From positions 1-64,000 of the forward strand of contig NZ_BAZS01000024.1 in NCBI RefSeq assembly GCF_001310895.1: 64,000 bases of DNA, written 5' to 3'. Of this stretch, positions 54,149 through 63,992 are shown one piece after another. This DNA is from Virgibacillus halodenitrificans JCM 12304. GTDB taxonomy: Bacteria > Bacillota > Bacilli > Bacillales > Amphibacillaceae. Both the position numbers and the translations under genes were made by a program. The number at the start of each line of letters is the position of its first letter. Within the stretch, counting starts at the first letter, position 1. Under the pieces are notes generated by a model. It was not told where the DNA came from. It searched no databases and worked only from the letters and a program-made list of their open reading frames with translations.

Positions 54149-54709
54149 ATGGCTAAAAAGAAAAATGAGTGGTTTGATTGGTTAAAAGCTTTATTAATAG
54201 CATTTGGGTTAGCATTTATCGTGCGTATGTTTTTTTTCGCTCCTATTGTGGTAGACGGACCCTCGATGTTGCCGACCTTACACGACCGTGATCAAATGAT
54301 TGTAAATAAGTTTGTATATCGTTTACACGAGCCAGAACGATTTGATGTAGTTGTATTTCATGCTTCGGAGGAAAAAGATTTTATTAAAAGGGTCATCGGT
54401 TTACCTGGAGAACATGTCGAAGTTAGTGATAACAATCTTTATATTGACGGGGACTTAGTGGAAGAGCCTTTTTTAAGCGAACAAAAAAAAGACATGAAAT
54501 CATATCAAATTCTCACCAGTGACTTTACATTGGAGGAGCTTCCTGGCAATCATGAAGTGATCCCTGAAGGCCATGTGCTTGTATTAGGGGATAACCGAGG
54601 TAATTCTACAGATAGCCGAATGCTCGGTGTTATTCCAGTTGATGAGCTTGTTGGAAGAACAAGTATTATATATTGGCCTTTTCAGAGGATACAGACATTA
54701 GGAGAGTAG
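54149..54709 (+). CDS. lepB: Signal peptidase I
   Basis: This membrane serine protease cleaves signal peptides of Sec/Tat substrates. The 186-residue SipS-type protein has one N-terminal transmembrane helix (about 11-29), catalytic Ser39 in GPSMLPT, Lys80 in FIKRVIG and the box GDNRGNSTDSR. Both catalytic residues are present. CGGAGGAAGC precedes the ATG. It sits between rplS and rbgA, a position known from other Bacillales but not from B. subtilis. Confidence 0.95.
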   Translation: MAKKKNEWFDWLKALLIAFGLAFIVRMFFFAPIVVDGPSMLPTLHDRDQMIVNKFVYRLHEPERFDVVVFHASEEKDFIKRVIGLPGEHVEVSDNNLYIDGDLVEEPFLSEQKKDMKSYQILTSDFTLEELPGNHEVIPEGHVLVLGDNRGNSTDSRMLGVIPVDELVGRTSIIYWPFQRIQTLGE

Positions 54710-54718
54710 GTAATAAAT

Positions 54719-55585
54719 ATGACAATACAATGGTTTCCAGGCCATATGGCAAAAGCAAAACGTGAAGTTGAAGAGAAATTAAAGTTAGTTGACTTTGTAA
54801 TGGAATTAGTTGATGCTCGTGCTCCACTATCATCACAAAATCCTATGTTGCAACAGGTTTTGCAAAATAAACCGAAAATGGTTGTCTTAATGAAGAGGGA
54901 TTTAGCTGATCAGAAGGAAACGGAAAACTGGATAAATTATTTTCAAAGTCAATCCATACCCTCTTTAGCAGTAAATGTAAATGAAAAAGCTGATATAAAC
55001 AAAGTAATTCAATTAGCTAAAGAGCTAGGAAAAGAAAAAATGGAAAAACTTAAGAAAAAAGGAATACAACCAAGACCTGCGCGGGCGATGATTATCGGGA
55101 TTCCCAACGTAGGTAAGTCCACTCTGATAAATCGGCTTGCGAACAAAAAAATTGCCAAGACTGGCGACCGTCCCGGTGTAACCAAACAACAGCTTTGGAT
55201 AAAAGTAAAAAAAGACTTTGAACTGCTAGATACTCCAGGTATACTATGGCCTAAATTTGAAGATGAAACTGTCGGATACCGACTAGCCGCTATTGGAACA
55301 ATTAAAGATCAATTACTCTCTTTACAGGATATTGTTGTGTTTGTTATAAAATATATGCAAATACATTACCCTGGTTTACTAGAGCAAAGGTATGATCTTG
55401 CCGGTGAAACAACAGATATGCTGCATATTTTTGAATCGATAGGCAAGAATAGAGGAGCCCTAGAGAGCGGAGGAAATGTTAATCTTCAAAAAGTGTCCGA
55501 CCTTGTACTTCGTGATCTAAGAACAGGCAGGCTTGGAAGAATTACTTTGGAATCTCCGGAGGATTCAAGGGAATTGGTGGAATAA
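54719..55585 (+). CDS. rbgA: Ribosome biogenesis GTPase RbgA (YlqF)
   Basis: RbgA drives late assembly of the 50S subunit. The 288-residue circularly permuted GTPase shows the order MKRDL (G4), GIPNVGKSTLIN (G1), TK switch and DTPGILWPKF (G3), with a C-terminal RNA-binding domain. AGGAGAGTAGG precedes the ATG. It lies nine bases after lepB, suggesting co-transcription. Confidence 0.96.
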   Translation: MTIQWFPGHMAKAKREVEEKLKLVDFVMELVDARAPLSSQNPMLQQVLQNKPKMVVLMKRDLADQKETENWINYFQSQSIPSLAVNVNEKADINKVIQLAKELGKEKMEKLKKKGIQPRPARAMIIGIPNVGKSTLINRLANKKIAKTGDRPGVTKQQLWIKVKKDFELLDTPGILWPKFEDETVGYRLAAIGTIKDQLLSLQDIVVFVIKYMQIHYPGLLEQRYDLAGETTDMLHIFESIGKNRGALESGGNVNLQKVSDLVLRDLRTGRLGRITLESPEDSRELVE

Positions 55586-55591
55586 TGTTTT

Positions 55592-55648
55592 AGCCGAACG
55601 ATTATTCGAACTTTCTAATTGAAATTCGAATCAGTTCGGCTTTTCTAT
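55592..55648 (+). terminator. Intrinsic terminator after rbgA
   Basis: AGCCGAAC (55592-55599) pairs with GTTCGGCT (55634-55641), with ATTCGAA/TTCGAAT inside, followed by TTTCTATTTT. Confidence 0.8.
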
Positions 55649-55759
55649 TTTACTACAATAATGTATACAAGTAATTTTATTAAACTGTTATTATGGCCGG
55701 TCATAAACAAATAGAATAAATTGCCGATATAAATAGATAGAGGAAGGTATGGGGAGCCA

Positions 55760-56527
55760 GTGGAAAAACAATCAATTAAGGAAATAAGAAATTTATTTGA
55801 TACAGGAGAGATCAGTGAAGAATTATTTTTAGCTCTGAAAAATGATGAGCGAAAAGGCGTGCAGCAACTTTTAAATCGGTTTGAAAATAAAAAACGAAAA
55901 GAGAGAGAGTTGGAAGAAGCCTTTTTGAAAATGAGTACATATGAAAATAAATGTTATAAAGAAGGATATCAATTAATTGCTGGCGTGGACGAGGCAGGAA
56001 GAGGGCCTTTAGCTGGCCCTGTAGTTGCTGCCGCAGTAATTCTCCCACAAGAGTTTAAATTACCTGGATTGAACGATTCGAAGCAATTAAACGAAAGCCA
56101 AAGAAATAGTTTTTATTCAATTATAACAGAGAAAGCAATCAGTTACGGTATTTCCATTATTAATAGTAAACAAATTGATGCAATAAATATATTTGAGGCA
56201 ACAAAAACAGCTATGAACGAAGCAATTAATAAGCTTCAGCCAAATGCTGATTACGTTTTAATAGATGCAGTTGAACTGAAAGGTTTATCATGTCCATCAG
56301 AATCTCTCATAAAAGGGGATACAAAAAGCATATCAATTGCAGCAGCGAGTGTGCTGGCCAAAGTAACTCGAGATCGTATTATGAAGGATTTACATAAAGA
56401 ATACCCTGTGTACAAGTTTGCTACAAATATGGGTTATGGAACAAAGGAGCACCTTGCTTCTATAGATGAATTTGGTATAACGCCGTACCATAGAAAATCA
56501 TTTGCTCCAATAAAAGATTTAATATAA
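55760..56527 (+). CDS. rnhB: Ribonuclease HII
   Basis: RNase HII cuts RNA in RNA-DNA hybrids, including single ribonucleotides in DNA. The 255-residue protein has a helical N-terminal extension of about 70 residues typical of Bacillus RnhB, then GVDEAGRGPLAGPV (about 74-87) with catalytic Asp-Glu, and further acidic residues in LIDAVEL. The start is GTG after AGGAAGGTATGGGG. Confidence 0.95.
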   Translation: MEKQSIKEIRNLFDTGEISEELFLALKNDERKGVQQLLNRFENKKRKERELEEAFLKMSTYENKCYKEGYQLIAGVDEAGRGPLAGPVVAAAVILPQEFKLPGLNDSKQLNESQRNSFYSIITEKAISYGISIINSKQIDAINIFEATKTAMNEAINKLQPNADYVLIDAVELKGLSCPSESLIKGDTKSISIAAASVLAKVTRDRIMKDLHKEYPVYKFATNMGYGTKEHLASIDEFGITPYHRKSFAPIKDLI

Positions 56528-56547
56528 TTTACAAGGAGGTTCTCTGA

Positions 56548-58320
56548 TTGGATGCATTTAAAATAAATGGATATCATTCTGCCAAAATAATATCCAATCA
56601 ACCTAAGCTACAGTCTGGTCAGATTCTAAAAGGTCATATTTTGAAAATATTTCCTGATAATAAAGCTTTAATCCAGCTTGGTAATAAAAGGATGAATGCT
56701 CAATTAGAAGCTTCCTTAACAATTGGAGGAAGGTATCATTTTTTAGTAACCTCTACAGACCAAATGGTACGATTAAAGGTGTTGGGAAAGATAAGCAAAA
56801 GTAAGGGAAAAGAAAATATAGATGAGCTGATAAATCATTTAGGTCTAAAGGTAACTAAATATTCCACTACTCTTGTAGATGAATTAATTAACAAAAAAAT
56901 CCCTTTTGATAAACACCAATTAGTAAAAGCACTCCAGCTATTAGGGGCTACAAAAAATAAAACCGATGCCATTCGCATACTAGTGCAGATGATCGAAGGG
57001 AAAATCCCTTTAACTACTTCAACCTACGCAGCTTTTGAAACGAGGTTTGGTTCCATTTCACTAAACGAAGAGTTAAAAGCCTTATATAACCAGTTACAAA
57101 ACAATGGCGACCACCGAGTATTACATGATCAATTACATGATCTGTTACAACGTCCGCGAGGTATAGAAAATATTGTTAGCAGGCAACTATACAATGAAAT
57201 GAAAGTAGCAGGTTATGACATGGACAGGTTTTTTCGTTTTACTGGTATGAGTGGGGGAGGAATACGTAGTACTGAGCAAGAAAACTTGATGGCACAAGTA
57301 AATAAAACTAATCCTAATTCAGCCTTATCAAGTGAAATGGGGGCAGCCCTAAGCAATTTACGACCAGAGTTGATGGGTAATTTACCTTCTCAGCTAACAA
57401 AAATGGTTGAGAATAAAATGATATTAATGGAGGAAGCCAAAAAAATGATATCTTTTTGGAAAACACTTTCTCCATCTATAGAACAGCTACCGACACAACT
57501 ATTTGCACAGCTAAGGCAACAGATTAATGATAAAATCTCCCCACTATTGACGGTTGAACAAAAGCAATATATTACAACATATTTGAAAAATAATACAGTC
57601 TCATTAGACCGCGTCTTCGCATTTATAGAAAGTTTGTCCGACGAAAACTTGTATTCCATAGCTACAAGATTATTAGGAAGGATAAATAAGGACCGTAATT
57701 TTTCTCTATCCTCACCTAAAGAGCAATTCTTATTGCATCTCAATCACCAATTGAATCATATTGGTTTGAACGACGAGCACAATATATCAAAAGGGCTAAC
57801 TAATGAGATAACTGTAAAGCAATTATTAATACAAATACTTTCCAATAATGATGGTTCTATCTCAGAGCAGAGTCAAAAGCTCCTTCATTATATTAATGGA
57901 ATACAGCTGAATTCAGTAATGGATACTTCTAGTGGGATAGCAGCTAATCTTCTATTACCAGGTGAAAAAATTGGCTTAAAAAATGATCTTGAACTTGATT
58001 TTAAAGGCAAAAGAAAAGATAATGGGGAAATTGACCCGGATTATTGTCATATCGTTTTTTATTTGGAGCTTGCGAATATTAAAAATACAATTATCGACAT
58101 GAATATCCAAAAGAGAAATATTAATCTTACAGTTTTTAATCAATCAGGGCATCTTAAGTATCTACCTGAGAGCTTGAAGGCAGTTTTAAAGAATAAGCTC
58201 ACAGAGCTAGATTATAACCTTACACATATACAACTAAAGGACGGCAATATAAAAGAGCTTGAAAAAGCTGATCATAGCGTTAATACAAATCCATACAAAG
58301 GGGTGGACTATAGGGTATGA
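56548..58320 (+). CDS. ylqG: YlqG-like protein with possible FliK C-terminal domain
   Basis: This 590-residue protein occupies the place of B. subtilis ylqG, whose function is unknown. It begins with TTG after AAGGAGG. The long middle part is helical and low in recognisable motifs. Residues about 497-570 (FYLELANI, IDMNIQKRNINLTVF, then a LPESLKAVLKNKLTELDYN helix) follow the pattern of the hook-length control domain at the C-terminus of FliK. The next gene encodes an FlhB-like fragment, the natural partner of FliK, which supports the idea. The assignment is inference. No export signal is visible. Confidence 0.7.
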   Translation: MDAFKINGYHSAKIISNQPKLQSGQILKGHILKIFPDNKALIQLGNKRMNAQLEASLTIGGRYHFLVTSTDQMVRLKVLGKISKSKGKENIDELINHLGLKVTKYSTTLVDELINKKIPFDKHQLVKALQLLGATKNKTDAIRILVQMIEGKIPLTTSTYAAFETRFGSISLNEELKALYNQLQNNGDHRVLHDQLHDLLQRPRGIENIVSRQLYNEMKVAGYDMDRFFRFTGMSGGGIRSTEQENLMAQVNKTNPNSALSSEMGAALSNLRPELMGNLPSQLTKMVENKMILMEEAKKMISFWKTLSPSIEQLPTQLFAQLRQQINDKISPLLTVEQKQYITTYLKNNTVSLDRVFAFIESLSDENLYSIATRLLGRINKDRNFSLSSPKEQFLLHLNHQLNHIGLNDEHNISKGLTNEITVKQLLIQILSNNDGSISEQSQKLLHYINGIQLNSVMDTSSGIAANLLLPGEKIGLKNDLELDFKGKRKDNGEIDPDYCHIVFYLELANIKNTIIDMNIQKRNINLTVFNQSGHLKYLPESLKAVLKNKLTELDYNLTHIQLKDGNIKELEKADHSVNTNPYKGVDYRV

Positions 58321-58598
58321 ACAAGCATGTGCAAAAGGCAGCCGCGCTTAAATATGATCAGAGCAATCAGACAGCACCTGTAGTTTCTGCATCAGGAAAA
58401 GGTCTGACAGCTGAGAATATAATTAATAAAGCAAAAGAAAATAACATCCCAGTGCTCGAAGATCCATCTCTTGTTGAGCTTCTAGCAGAACTTAATATAA
58501 ATGAAAAAATCCCTGAGGAGTTGTATCAGGCAGTAGCAGAAGTCTTTGCTTTTATTTACCATACGGATAAAAATCTTAATCATACCGAAAAACAATAA
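58317..58598 (+). CDS. ylqH: FlhB C-terminal domain-like protein (YlqH/FlhX)
   Basis: The 93-residue protein resembles only the cytoplasmic post-cleavage part of the flagellar export switch FlhB: AAALKYD, then ENNIPVLEDPSLVELL and IPEELYQAVAEVFAFIY. The membrane domain and the NPTH self-cleavage site are absent. It overlaps ylqG by four bases. B. subtilis has the same gene, and the FlhX family can in part stand in for the FlhB C-terminus in flagellar export. Confidence 0.88.
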   Translation: MNKHVQKAAALKYDQSNQTAPVVSASGKGLTAENIINKAKENNIPVLEDPSLVELLAELNINEKIPEELYQAVAEVFAFIYHTDKNLNHTEKQ

Positions 58599-58609
58599 CA
58601 ATTCTGTGA

Positions 58610-58648
58610 CAACAAATTTCCCTTATTCTTGTGAAATTTGTTGTTTTT
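58610..58648 (+). terminator. Intrinsic terminator after ylqH
   Basis: CAACAAATTTC (58610-58620) pairs with GAAATTTGTTG (58632-58642), followed by six T's. Confidence 0.85.
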
Positions 58649-58657
58649 TAATACAAT
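58629..58657 (+). promoter_or_regulatory. Likely sucCD promoter overlapping the terminator
   Basis: TTGTGA (58629-58634), 17 bases, TACAAT (58652-58657), 35 bases before the sucC ATG. Confidence 0.45.
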
Positions 58658-58691
58658 AGAAATGCAGTGAATTTTGATGGGAGGATTAAGG

Positions 58692-59852
58692 ATGAACATT
58701 CATGAATATCAAGGGAAAGATATCTTGCGAAACTATGGCGTGAACGTTCCTAATGGGCATGTTGCATATACAGTTGATGAAGCTGTAGAAGCTGCAAAAA
58801 AACTAGGAAGTGGCGTTACTGTAGTTAAAGCTCAAATCCATGCTGGCGGCCGAGGAAAGGCTGGCGGTGTAAAAATTGCTAAAAACTTGGACGAAGTGCG
58901 TACATACGCTGATGAAATACTTGGTAAAACGTTGGTAACACATCAAACGGGGCCAGAAGGTAAAGAGGTAAAGAGACTTCTTATCGAAGAAGGCTGTGAT
59001 ATTAAAAAAGAATATTACGTAGGTGTGGTTCTTGATCGTGCCACTTCCCGCGTTGTTATGATGGCTTCAGAAGAAGGCGGAACAGAAATTGAAGAAGTCG
59101 CTGAAGCTACTCCAGAAAAGATTTTTAAAGAAGTTATTGATCCTGTAGTAGGCCTATCAGGCTATCAAGCTCGAAGACTAGCTTTTAATATTAATATTCC
59201 TGATGAACTAATCGGTAAAGCTGTTAAATTTATGTCAAGCCTTTACACTGCATTTGTGGAAAAGGATTGCTCAATTGCTGAAATTAATCCATTAGTTACT
59301 ACTGGTGATGGGGAAGTTCTTGCATTAGATGCAAAGTTAAACTTTGATGACAATGCGTTGTTCCGTCAGAAGGATGTAATGGAATTACGTGATCTTGACG
59401 AAGAAGATGAAAAGGAAATCGAAGCATCAAAATATGACCTGAGCTATATTTCTCTAGATGGTAATATTGGCTGTATGGTAAATGGTGCTGGTCTTGCGAT
59501 GTCCACGATGGATATTATCAAACATTATGGCGGAGATCCGGCAAACTTCCTTGATGTTGGGGGCGGTGCTACTGCTGAAAAGGTAACAGAGGCATTTAAA
59601 ATTATTCTATCCGATTCCAACGTAAAAGGGATTTTTGTTAATATCTTTGGTGGTATTATGAAGTGTGATGTAATCGCCGAAGGTGTTGTGGAAGCGACTA
59701 AACAAGTTGGTCTTGAAATTCCATTAGTAGTCCGTTTAGAAGGAACAAACGTGGAATTAGGGAAGAAAATCCTTGAAGAGTCTGGTTTGAATATCACATC
59801 TGCAGGTTCGATGGCTGATGGTGCTGAAAAAATAGTTTCCATGGTTAAGTAG
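58692..59852 (+). CDS. sucC: Succinyl-CoA synthetase (ADP-forming), beta subunit
   Basis: SucC with SucD makes succinate and ATP (or GTP) from succinyl-CoA in the citric acid cycle. The 386-residue protein has an N-terminal ATP-grasp domain ([22 protein letters not shown] near 45-60) and a C-terminal CoA-ligase domain with FGGIMKCD. Upstream in-frame starts exist (58674, 58677), but ATG 58692 follows GGGAGGATTAAGG and fits the family. Confidence 0.97.
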   Translation: MNIHEYQGKDILRNYGVNVPNGHVAYTVDEAVEAAKKLGSGVTVVKAQIHAGGRGKAGGVKIAKNLDEVRTYADEILGKTLVTHQTGPEGKEVKRLLIEEGCDIKKEYYVGVVLDRATSRVVMMASEEGGTEIEEVAEATPEKIFKEVIDPVVGLSGYQARRLAFNINIPDELIGKAVKFMSSLYTAFVEKDCSIAEINPLVTTGDGEVLALDAKLNFDDNALFRQKDVMELRDLDEEDEKEIEASKYDLSYISLDGNIGCMVNGAGLAMSTMDIIKHYGGDPANFLDVGGGATAEKVTEAFKIILSDSNVKGIFVNIFGGIMKCDVIAEGVVEATKQVGLEIPLVVRLEGTNVELGKKILEESGLNITSAGSMADGAEKIVSMVK

Positions 59853-59895
59853 TAATTTTATTCGGAATAAGATCATGTAGAAAGGACGGACGAAA

Positions 59896-60798
59896 ATGAG
59901 TGTATATGTAAATAAAGATACAAAAGTAATTGTCCAAGGTATTACAGGTGGAACAGCAAAATTCCATACAAAGCAAATGCTCGAGTATGGAACCAAGATT
60001 GTTGGTGGAGTTACTCCTAAAAAAGGCGGTACTGAAGTAGAAGGAGTACCCGTTTTTAATACAGTTAAAGAGGCAGTTGATCAGACTGGTGCTACTGCAT
60101 CCGTTATATATGTACCTGCACCTTTTGCTGCAGATGCAATCATGGAAGCGGTGGATGCAGAATTAGATCTTGCAATCTGCATTACGGAACATATTCCTGT
60201 CATGGATATGGTAAAAGTTAAACGTTATATGGAAGGCAAGAAAACACGTCTTGTTGGTCCTAACTGTCCTGGTGTTATTACACCAGAAGAGTGTAAAATA
60301 GGTATTATGCCTGGATATATTCATAAAAAAGGACATATTGGCGTAGTTTCTCGTTCAGGAACACTTACTTATGAAGCTGTGCATCAATTATCTGAAGCAG
60401 GTTACGGCCAGTCTACAGCAGTAGGAATTGGTGGAGATCCAGTAAACGGAACTAACTTTATTGATGTTTTACAAGCCTTTAATGAGGACCCTGAAACAGA
60501 AGCAGTAATTATGATCGGAGAAATCGGCGGTACTGCAGAAGAAGAGGCGGCTGAATGGGTGAAAGCAAATATGAAGAAGCCTGTAGTCGGCTTTATCGGT
60601 GGAGCTACTGCACCTCCAGGAAAACGTATGGGACATGCCGGTGCTATTATTTCTGGAGGAAAAGGAACTGCTGATGAAAAAATTCGTGTCATGAATGAAT
60701 GTGGCATAAAAGTAGCTCAAACTCCTGCTGTTATGGGTGAAACAATGATAAAAGCACTAGAAGAAAATGGTTTAAAAGAAAAATGTAAAACTCATTAA
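59896..60798 (+). CDS. sucD: Succinyl-CoA synthetase, alpha subunit
   Basis: SucD binds CoA and carries the phosphohistidine intermediate. The 300-residue protein has the CoA-binding Rossmann domain ([14 protein letters not shown] near 11-24), the [12 protein letters not shown] segment and the active-site [10 protein letters not shown] with its His near residue 245. AGAAAGGACGG precedes the ATG. A strong terminator follows. Confidence 0.97.
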   Translation: MSVYVNKDTKVIVQGITGGTAKFHTKQMLEYGTKIVGGVTPKKGGTEVEGVPVFNTVKEAVDQTGATASVIYVPAPFAADAIMEAVDAELDLAICITEHIPVMDMVKVKRYMEGKKTRLVGPNCPGVITPEECKIGIMPGYIHKKGHIGVVSRSGTLTYEAVHQLSEAGYGQSTAVGIGGDPVNGTNFIDVLQAFNEDPETEAVIMIGEIGGTAEEEAAEWVKANMKKPVVGFIGGATAPPGKRMGHAGAIISGGKGTADEKIRVMNECGIKVAQTPAVMGETMIKALEENGLKEKCKTH

Positions 60799-60811
60799 TA
60801 AATTCATTATA

Positions 60812-60855
60812 AACAGGAACCTGGAAGATACTTTGACAGGTTCCTGTTATTATAC
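60812..60855 (+). terminator. Intrinsic terminator after sucD
   Basis: AACAGGAACCTG (60812-60823) pairs perfectly with CAGGTTCCTGTT (60837-60848), followed by ATTATACTATT. Confidence 0.82.
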
Positions 60856-60880
60856 TATTACTAGGAAGGAAGGGATTTAA

Positions 60881-61813
60881 CTGAATTCCATTCGTAAAAG
60901 ATTAATTCATATTGCCTTATGTAGAGGTTCAACACGACGCTTTATCCGCAATGTTTTAAGAAAGGATCCTCATTTGAATAACATCTATCATCTCTCTCCT
61001 GCTGCTTTAGCTCAACACTACGCGTTGACTCCGAAGGCTAGTAATTATTTTTACAATGATCTTCGAAGTAACTCAATTTTTAACCAACTCACAGTCTATT
61101 TAAAAGAATATAATATCCTAACCATATTTGATAAAGTCTATCCTCCATTATTAAAACACATTCCTGATGCCCCACTCGTGCTGTATGCGGTTGGGGATGT
61201 TACCCTTTTACACCAAACACCCTCTTTAAGTGTAGTAGGCACAAGACATCCATCTATAGAAGGAAAAAATAAAACAAAATGGATGCTAGAAGAATTAATA
61301 GAGCTTGGTTGGATTATTATTAGTGGTATGGCTGCAGGAATAGATAGTCATGCACATTATCTCTCTTTAAATAATAACGGAAAAACAATAGCCGTTTTAG
61401 GAGGTGGATTCAAACATATTTACCCACGGCATAACATTCCTTTATTTAACGATATCACAAAACGAGGTCTTGTTTTATCTGAGTATCCCCCACATATGCC
61501 TCCGCAAAGATACCATTTTCCGGAAAGAAACCGTATTATCAGTGGACTTAGTTTTGGTACACTTGTAATTGAAGCAAAAGAAAGGAGTGGCACTCTAATC
61601 ACCGTGGATCAGGCTCTTGAGCAGGGGAGAGAAGTGTTTGCTGTTCCGGGCTCACCTTTTATACCTCAAACGGAAGGATGCCATAAAATGATTCAAGAAG
61701 GAGCTATGCTTGTTAAGAGTCCGCAAGATATTATCGAGGAATGGTACGAACATGGACATAATCTATCTAATCTTCAGTCAACAAATCCTCAAAGTAAATT
61801 CTCCCACCTATAA
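60881..61813 (+). CDS. dprA: DNA-processing protein DprA (Smf), probable CTG start
   Basis: DprA loads RecA on incoming single-stranded DNA during transformation. With the first usual start (TTG, 60974) only 279 residues result and the N-terminal helical domain is lost. The frame stays open upstream to 60881, and its translation (RLIHIALCRG, RKDPHL) looks like the DprA SAM-like domain. A CTG at 60881 lies seven bases after GGAAGGAAGGG, giving 310 residues. The Rossmann domain is intact (VVGTRHPS, SGMAAGIDSHAH, PERNRIISGLS). CTG initiation is unusual; a base error in the start codon is the alternative. Confidence 0.88.
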   Translation: MNSIRKRLIHIALCRGSTRRFIRNVLRKDPHLNNIYHLSPAALAQHYALTPKASNYFYNDLRSNSIFNQLTVYLKEYNILTIFDKVYPPLLKHIPDAPLVLYAVGDVTLLHQTPSLSVVGTRHPSIEGKNKTKWMLEELIELGWIIISGMAAGIDSHAHYLSLNNNGKTIAVLGGGFKHIYPRHNIPLFNDITKRGLVLSEYPPHMPPQRYHFPERNRIISGLSFGTLVIEAKERSGTLITVDQALEQGREVFAVPGSPFIPQTEGCHKMIQEGAMLVKSPQDIIEEWYEHGHNLSNLQSTNPQSKFSHL

Positions 61814-61833
61814 AATAAAAATTTACCGTATGT

Positions 61834-61862
61834 TTGACAAAAGTGAAGTATATATTTACTAT
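61834..61862 (+). promoter_or_regulatory. Likely topA promoter
   Basis: A consensus TTGACA (61834-61839), 17 bases, TACTAT (61857-61862), 51 bases before the topA ATG. Confidence 0.65.
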
Positions 61863-61913
61863 TAGTGAAGATTTCCATTTATTATTTGCAAGTGCATTTT
61901 GGGAGGAAATACA

Positions 61914-63992
61914 ATGTCAGATTATCTAGTAATCGTAGAATCACCAGCAAAAGCTAAAACAATTGAACGATATTTAGGGGAAAAATATAAAGTAAAAGCA
62001 TCCATGGGCCATGTCCGTGATCTTCCAAAAAGTCAAATGGGTGTTGATATAGAGGATCAATTTAAACCAAAGTACATTACTATACGGGGAAAAGGTGATG
62101 TATTAAAAGATTTACGGGCTGCAGCCAAAAAGGCAAAGAAAATATATCTTGCAGCTGACCCGGATAGAGAAGGAGAGGCCATTGCTTGGCATCTCGCACA
62201 TATATTAAATGTAGATGAAAAATCAGAATGTCGGGTTGTATTTAATGAAATCACCAAAGATGCAATTAAAGAGTCTTTTAAACATCCACGTACGATAGAC
62301 ACAGATTTAGTAGATGCACAGCAGGCAAGAAGAATTCTTGACCGTTTAGTGGGTTACAACATAAGTCCACTACTATGGAAGAAGGTAAAGAAAGGCCTAA
62401 GTGCTGGTCGTGTCCAATCTGTAGCATTAAAAATGATTATCGATCGGGAAAAAGAGATCGAAAACTTTAAACCTGAAGAATATTGGTCCATTGAAGGTTT
62501 ATTCGAAAAGGATAAAGAAAGCTTCGAAGGTTCTTTTTATGGTATCGAAGGGAAAAAGCAAGCACTTAAAACAGAAGAATATGTCAAGAAAATTATTACT
62601 GGATTGGATAGTAAAAGATTTAGTATCGATAAAGTAAATAAAAGAGAAAGAAAACGTAATCCTGCAAAACCATTTACAACATCCTCTTTACAACAGGAAG
62701 CTGCTCGTAAACTAAATTTCAAAGCTAAAAAAACAATGATGGTTGCTCAGCAGTTGTATGAAGGAATAGATTTGGGAAAGAAAGCCGGCGGGATAACAGG
62801 TCTTATAACATACATGAGAACAGATTCTACCAGAATTTCAGCTACAGCTGTACAAGAAGCAAAAGGGTATATTGAAGATTCTTATGGGAAAGATTACCTG
62901 GGGAATTTAAAGCAAGCAAAACAGAAGGAAGGCGCCCAGGATGCGCATGAAGCTATTCGACCAACTTCAGTTTTACGGGACCCTAAAACAATGAAAGCAA
63001 TTCTCTCAAGGGATCAATTGCGTTTATATAAATTAATATGGGAAAGATTTTTAGCGAGTCAAATGGCACCAGCAATACTAGACACTATGACAGTCCATTT
63101 AATAAACAATGGAATCGAGTTTAGAGCTACTGGATCTAAAATCAAATTTAAAGGGTTTATGAAAGTCTATGTTGAAGGCAATGATGACCAGAAAAAAGAG
63201 GACGATAAATATTTGCCAGATTTAAAAGAAGGTATGGAAGTAAACGCCAAAGAAATAAATCCAAATCAACATTTTACACAGCCACCTCCAAGATATACAG
63301 AAGCAAGATTAGTACGTACCATGGAAGAATTAGGAATTGGCAGACCTTCAACGTATGCACCAACCTTAGATACCATTCAACGAAGAGGTTATGTTACTAT
63401 TGATAATAAACGGTTTATCCCAACTGAATTAGGGACCATTGTCCTTGAACTAGTTGACGAATTTTTCCCCGAGATTATTGATGCAGCCTTTACAGCCAAA
63501 ATGGAAGGCGATTTGGACGCTATTGAGGAAGGGAAAACAGAATGGGTAAAAATTATTGATGAATTTTATCAGGATTTTGAAAAAAGACTGGAAATAGCAG
63601 AAAAGGAAATGGAAAAAGTAGAGATTCGTGATGAACCAGCCGGCATTGACTGTGAAAATTGCGGACATGAAATGGTTTATAAAATGGGACGATATGGAAA
63701 GTTCTTAGCTTGTTCAAATTTCCCGGAATGCCGAAACACGAAGCCTATACTTAAAGAAATAGGAGTAACATGTCCCAAGTGTAAAAAAGGTAACGTGGTC
63801 GAAAGGAAAACAAAAAAACGGAGAGTTTTCTATGGTTGTGATCGTTATCCTGAATGCGATTTTATTTCGTGGGATAAGCCAATATCAAGACCTTGTCCAA
63901 AGTGTGACGCATTGTTAGTAGAGAAGAAGAGCAAAAAAGAAACACAAATCCAATGTACAAATTGCGAATACAAAGAAAAGCCTCAAACCTAA
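61914..63992 (+). CDS. topA: DNA topoisomerase I
   Basis: TopA relaxes negative supercoils. The 692-residue protein has the Toprim domain ([25 protein letters not shown]), the active-site Tyr300 in [11 protein letters not shown], and C-terminal zinc-binding motifs: [11 protein letters not shown]...[15 protein letters not shown]...CDRYPEC and CPKCDALL...CTNC (about 580-690). An in-frame TTG at 61899 coincides with the ribosome site; the ATG at 61914, seven bases after GGGAGG, is the true start. The gene is complete and ends eight bases before the window edge. Confidence 0.97.
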   Translation: MSDYLVIVESPAKAKTIERYLGEKYKVKASMGHVRDLPKSQMGVDIEDQFKPKYITIRGKGDVLKDLRAAAKKAKKIYLAADPDREGEAIAWHLAHILNVDEKSECRVVFNEITKDAIKESFKHPRTIDTDLVDAQQARRILDRLVGYNISPLLWKKVKKGLSAGRVQSVALKMIIDREKEIENFKPEEYWSIEGLFEKDKESFEGSFYGIEGKKQALKTEEYVKKIITGLDSKRFSIDKVNKRERKRNPAKPFTTSSLQQEAARKLNFKAKKTMMVAQQLYEGIDLGKKAGGITGLITYMRTDSTRISATAVQEAKGYIEDSYGKDYLGNLKQAKQKEGAQDAHEAIRPTSVLRDPKTMKAILSRDQLRLYKLIWERFLASQMAPAILDTMTVHLINNGIEFRATGSKIKFKGFMKVYVEGNDDQKKEDDKYLPDLKEGMEVNAKEINPNQHFTQPPPRYTEARLVRTMEELGIGRPSTYAPTLDTIQRRGYVTIDNKRFIPTELGTIVLELVDEFFPEIIDAAFTAKMEGDLDAIEEGKTEWVKIIDEFYQDFEKRLEIAEKEMEKVEIRDEPAGIDCENCGHEMVYKMGRYGKFLACSNFPECRNTKPILKEIGVTCPKCKKGNVVERKTKKRRVFYGCDRYPECDFISWDKPISRPCPKCDALLVEKKSKKETQIQCTNCEYKEKPQT

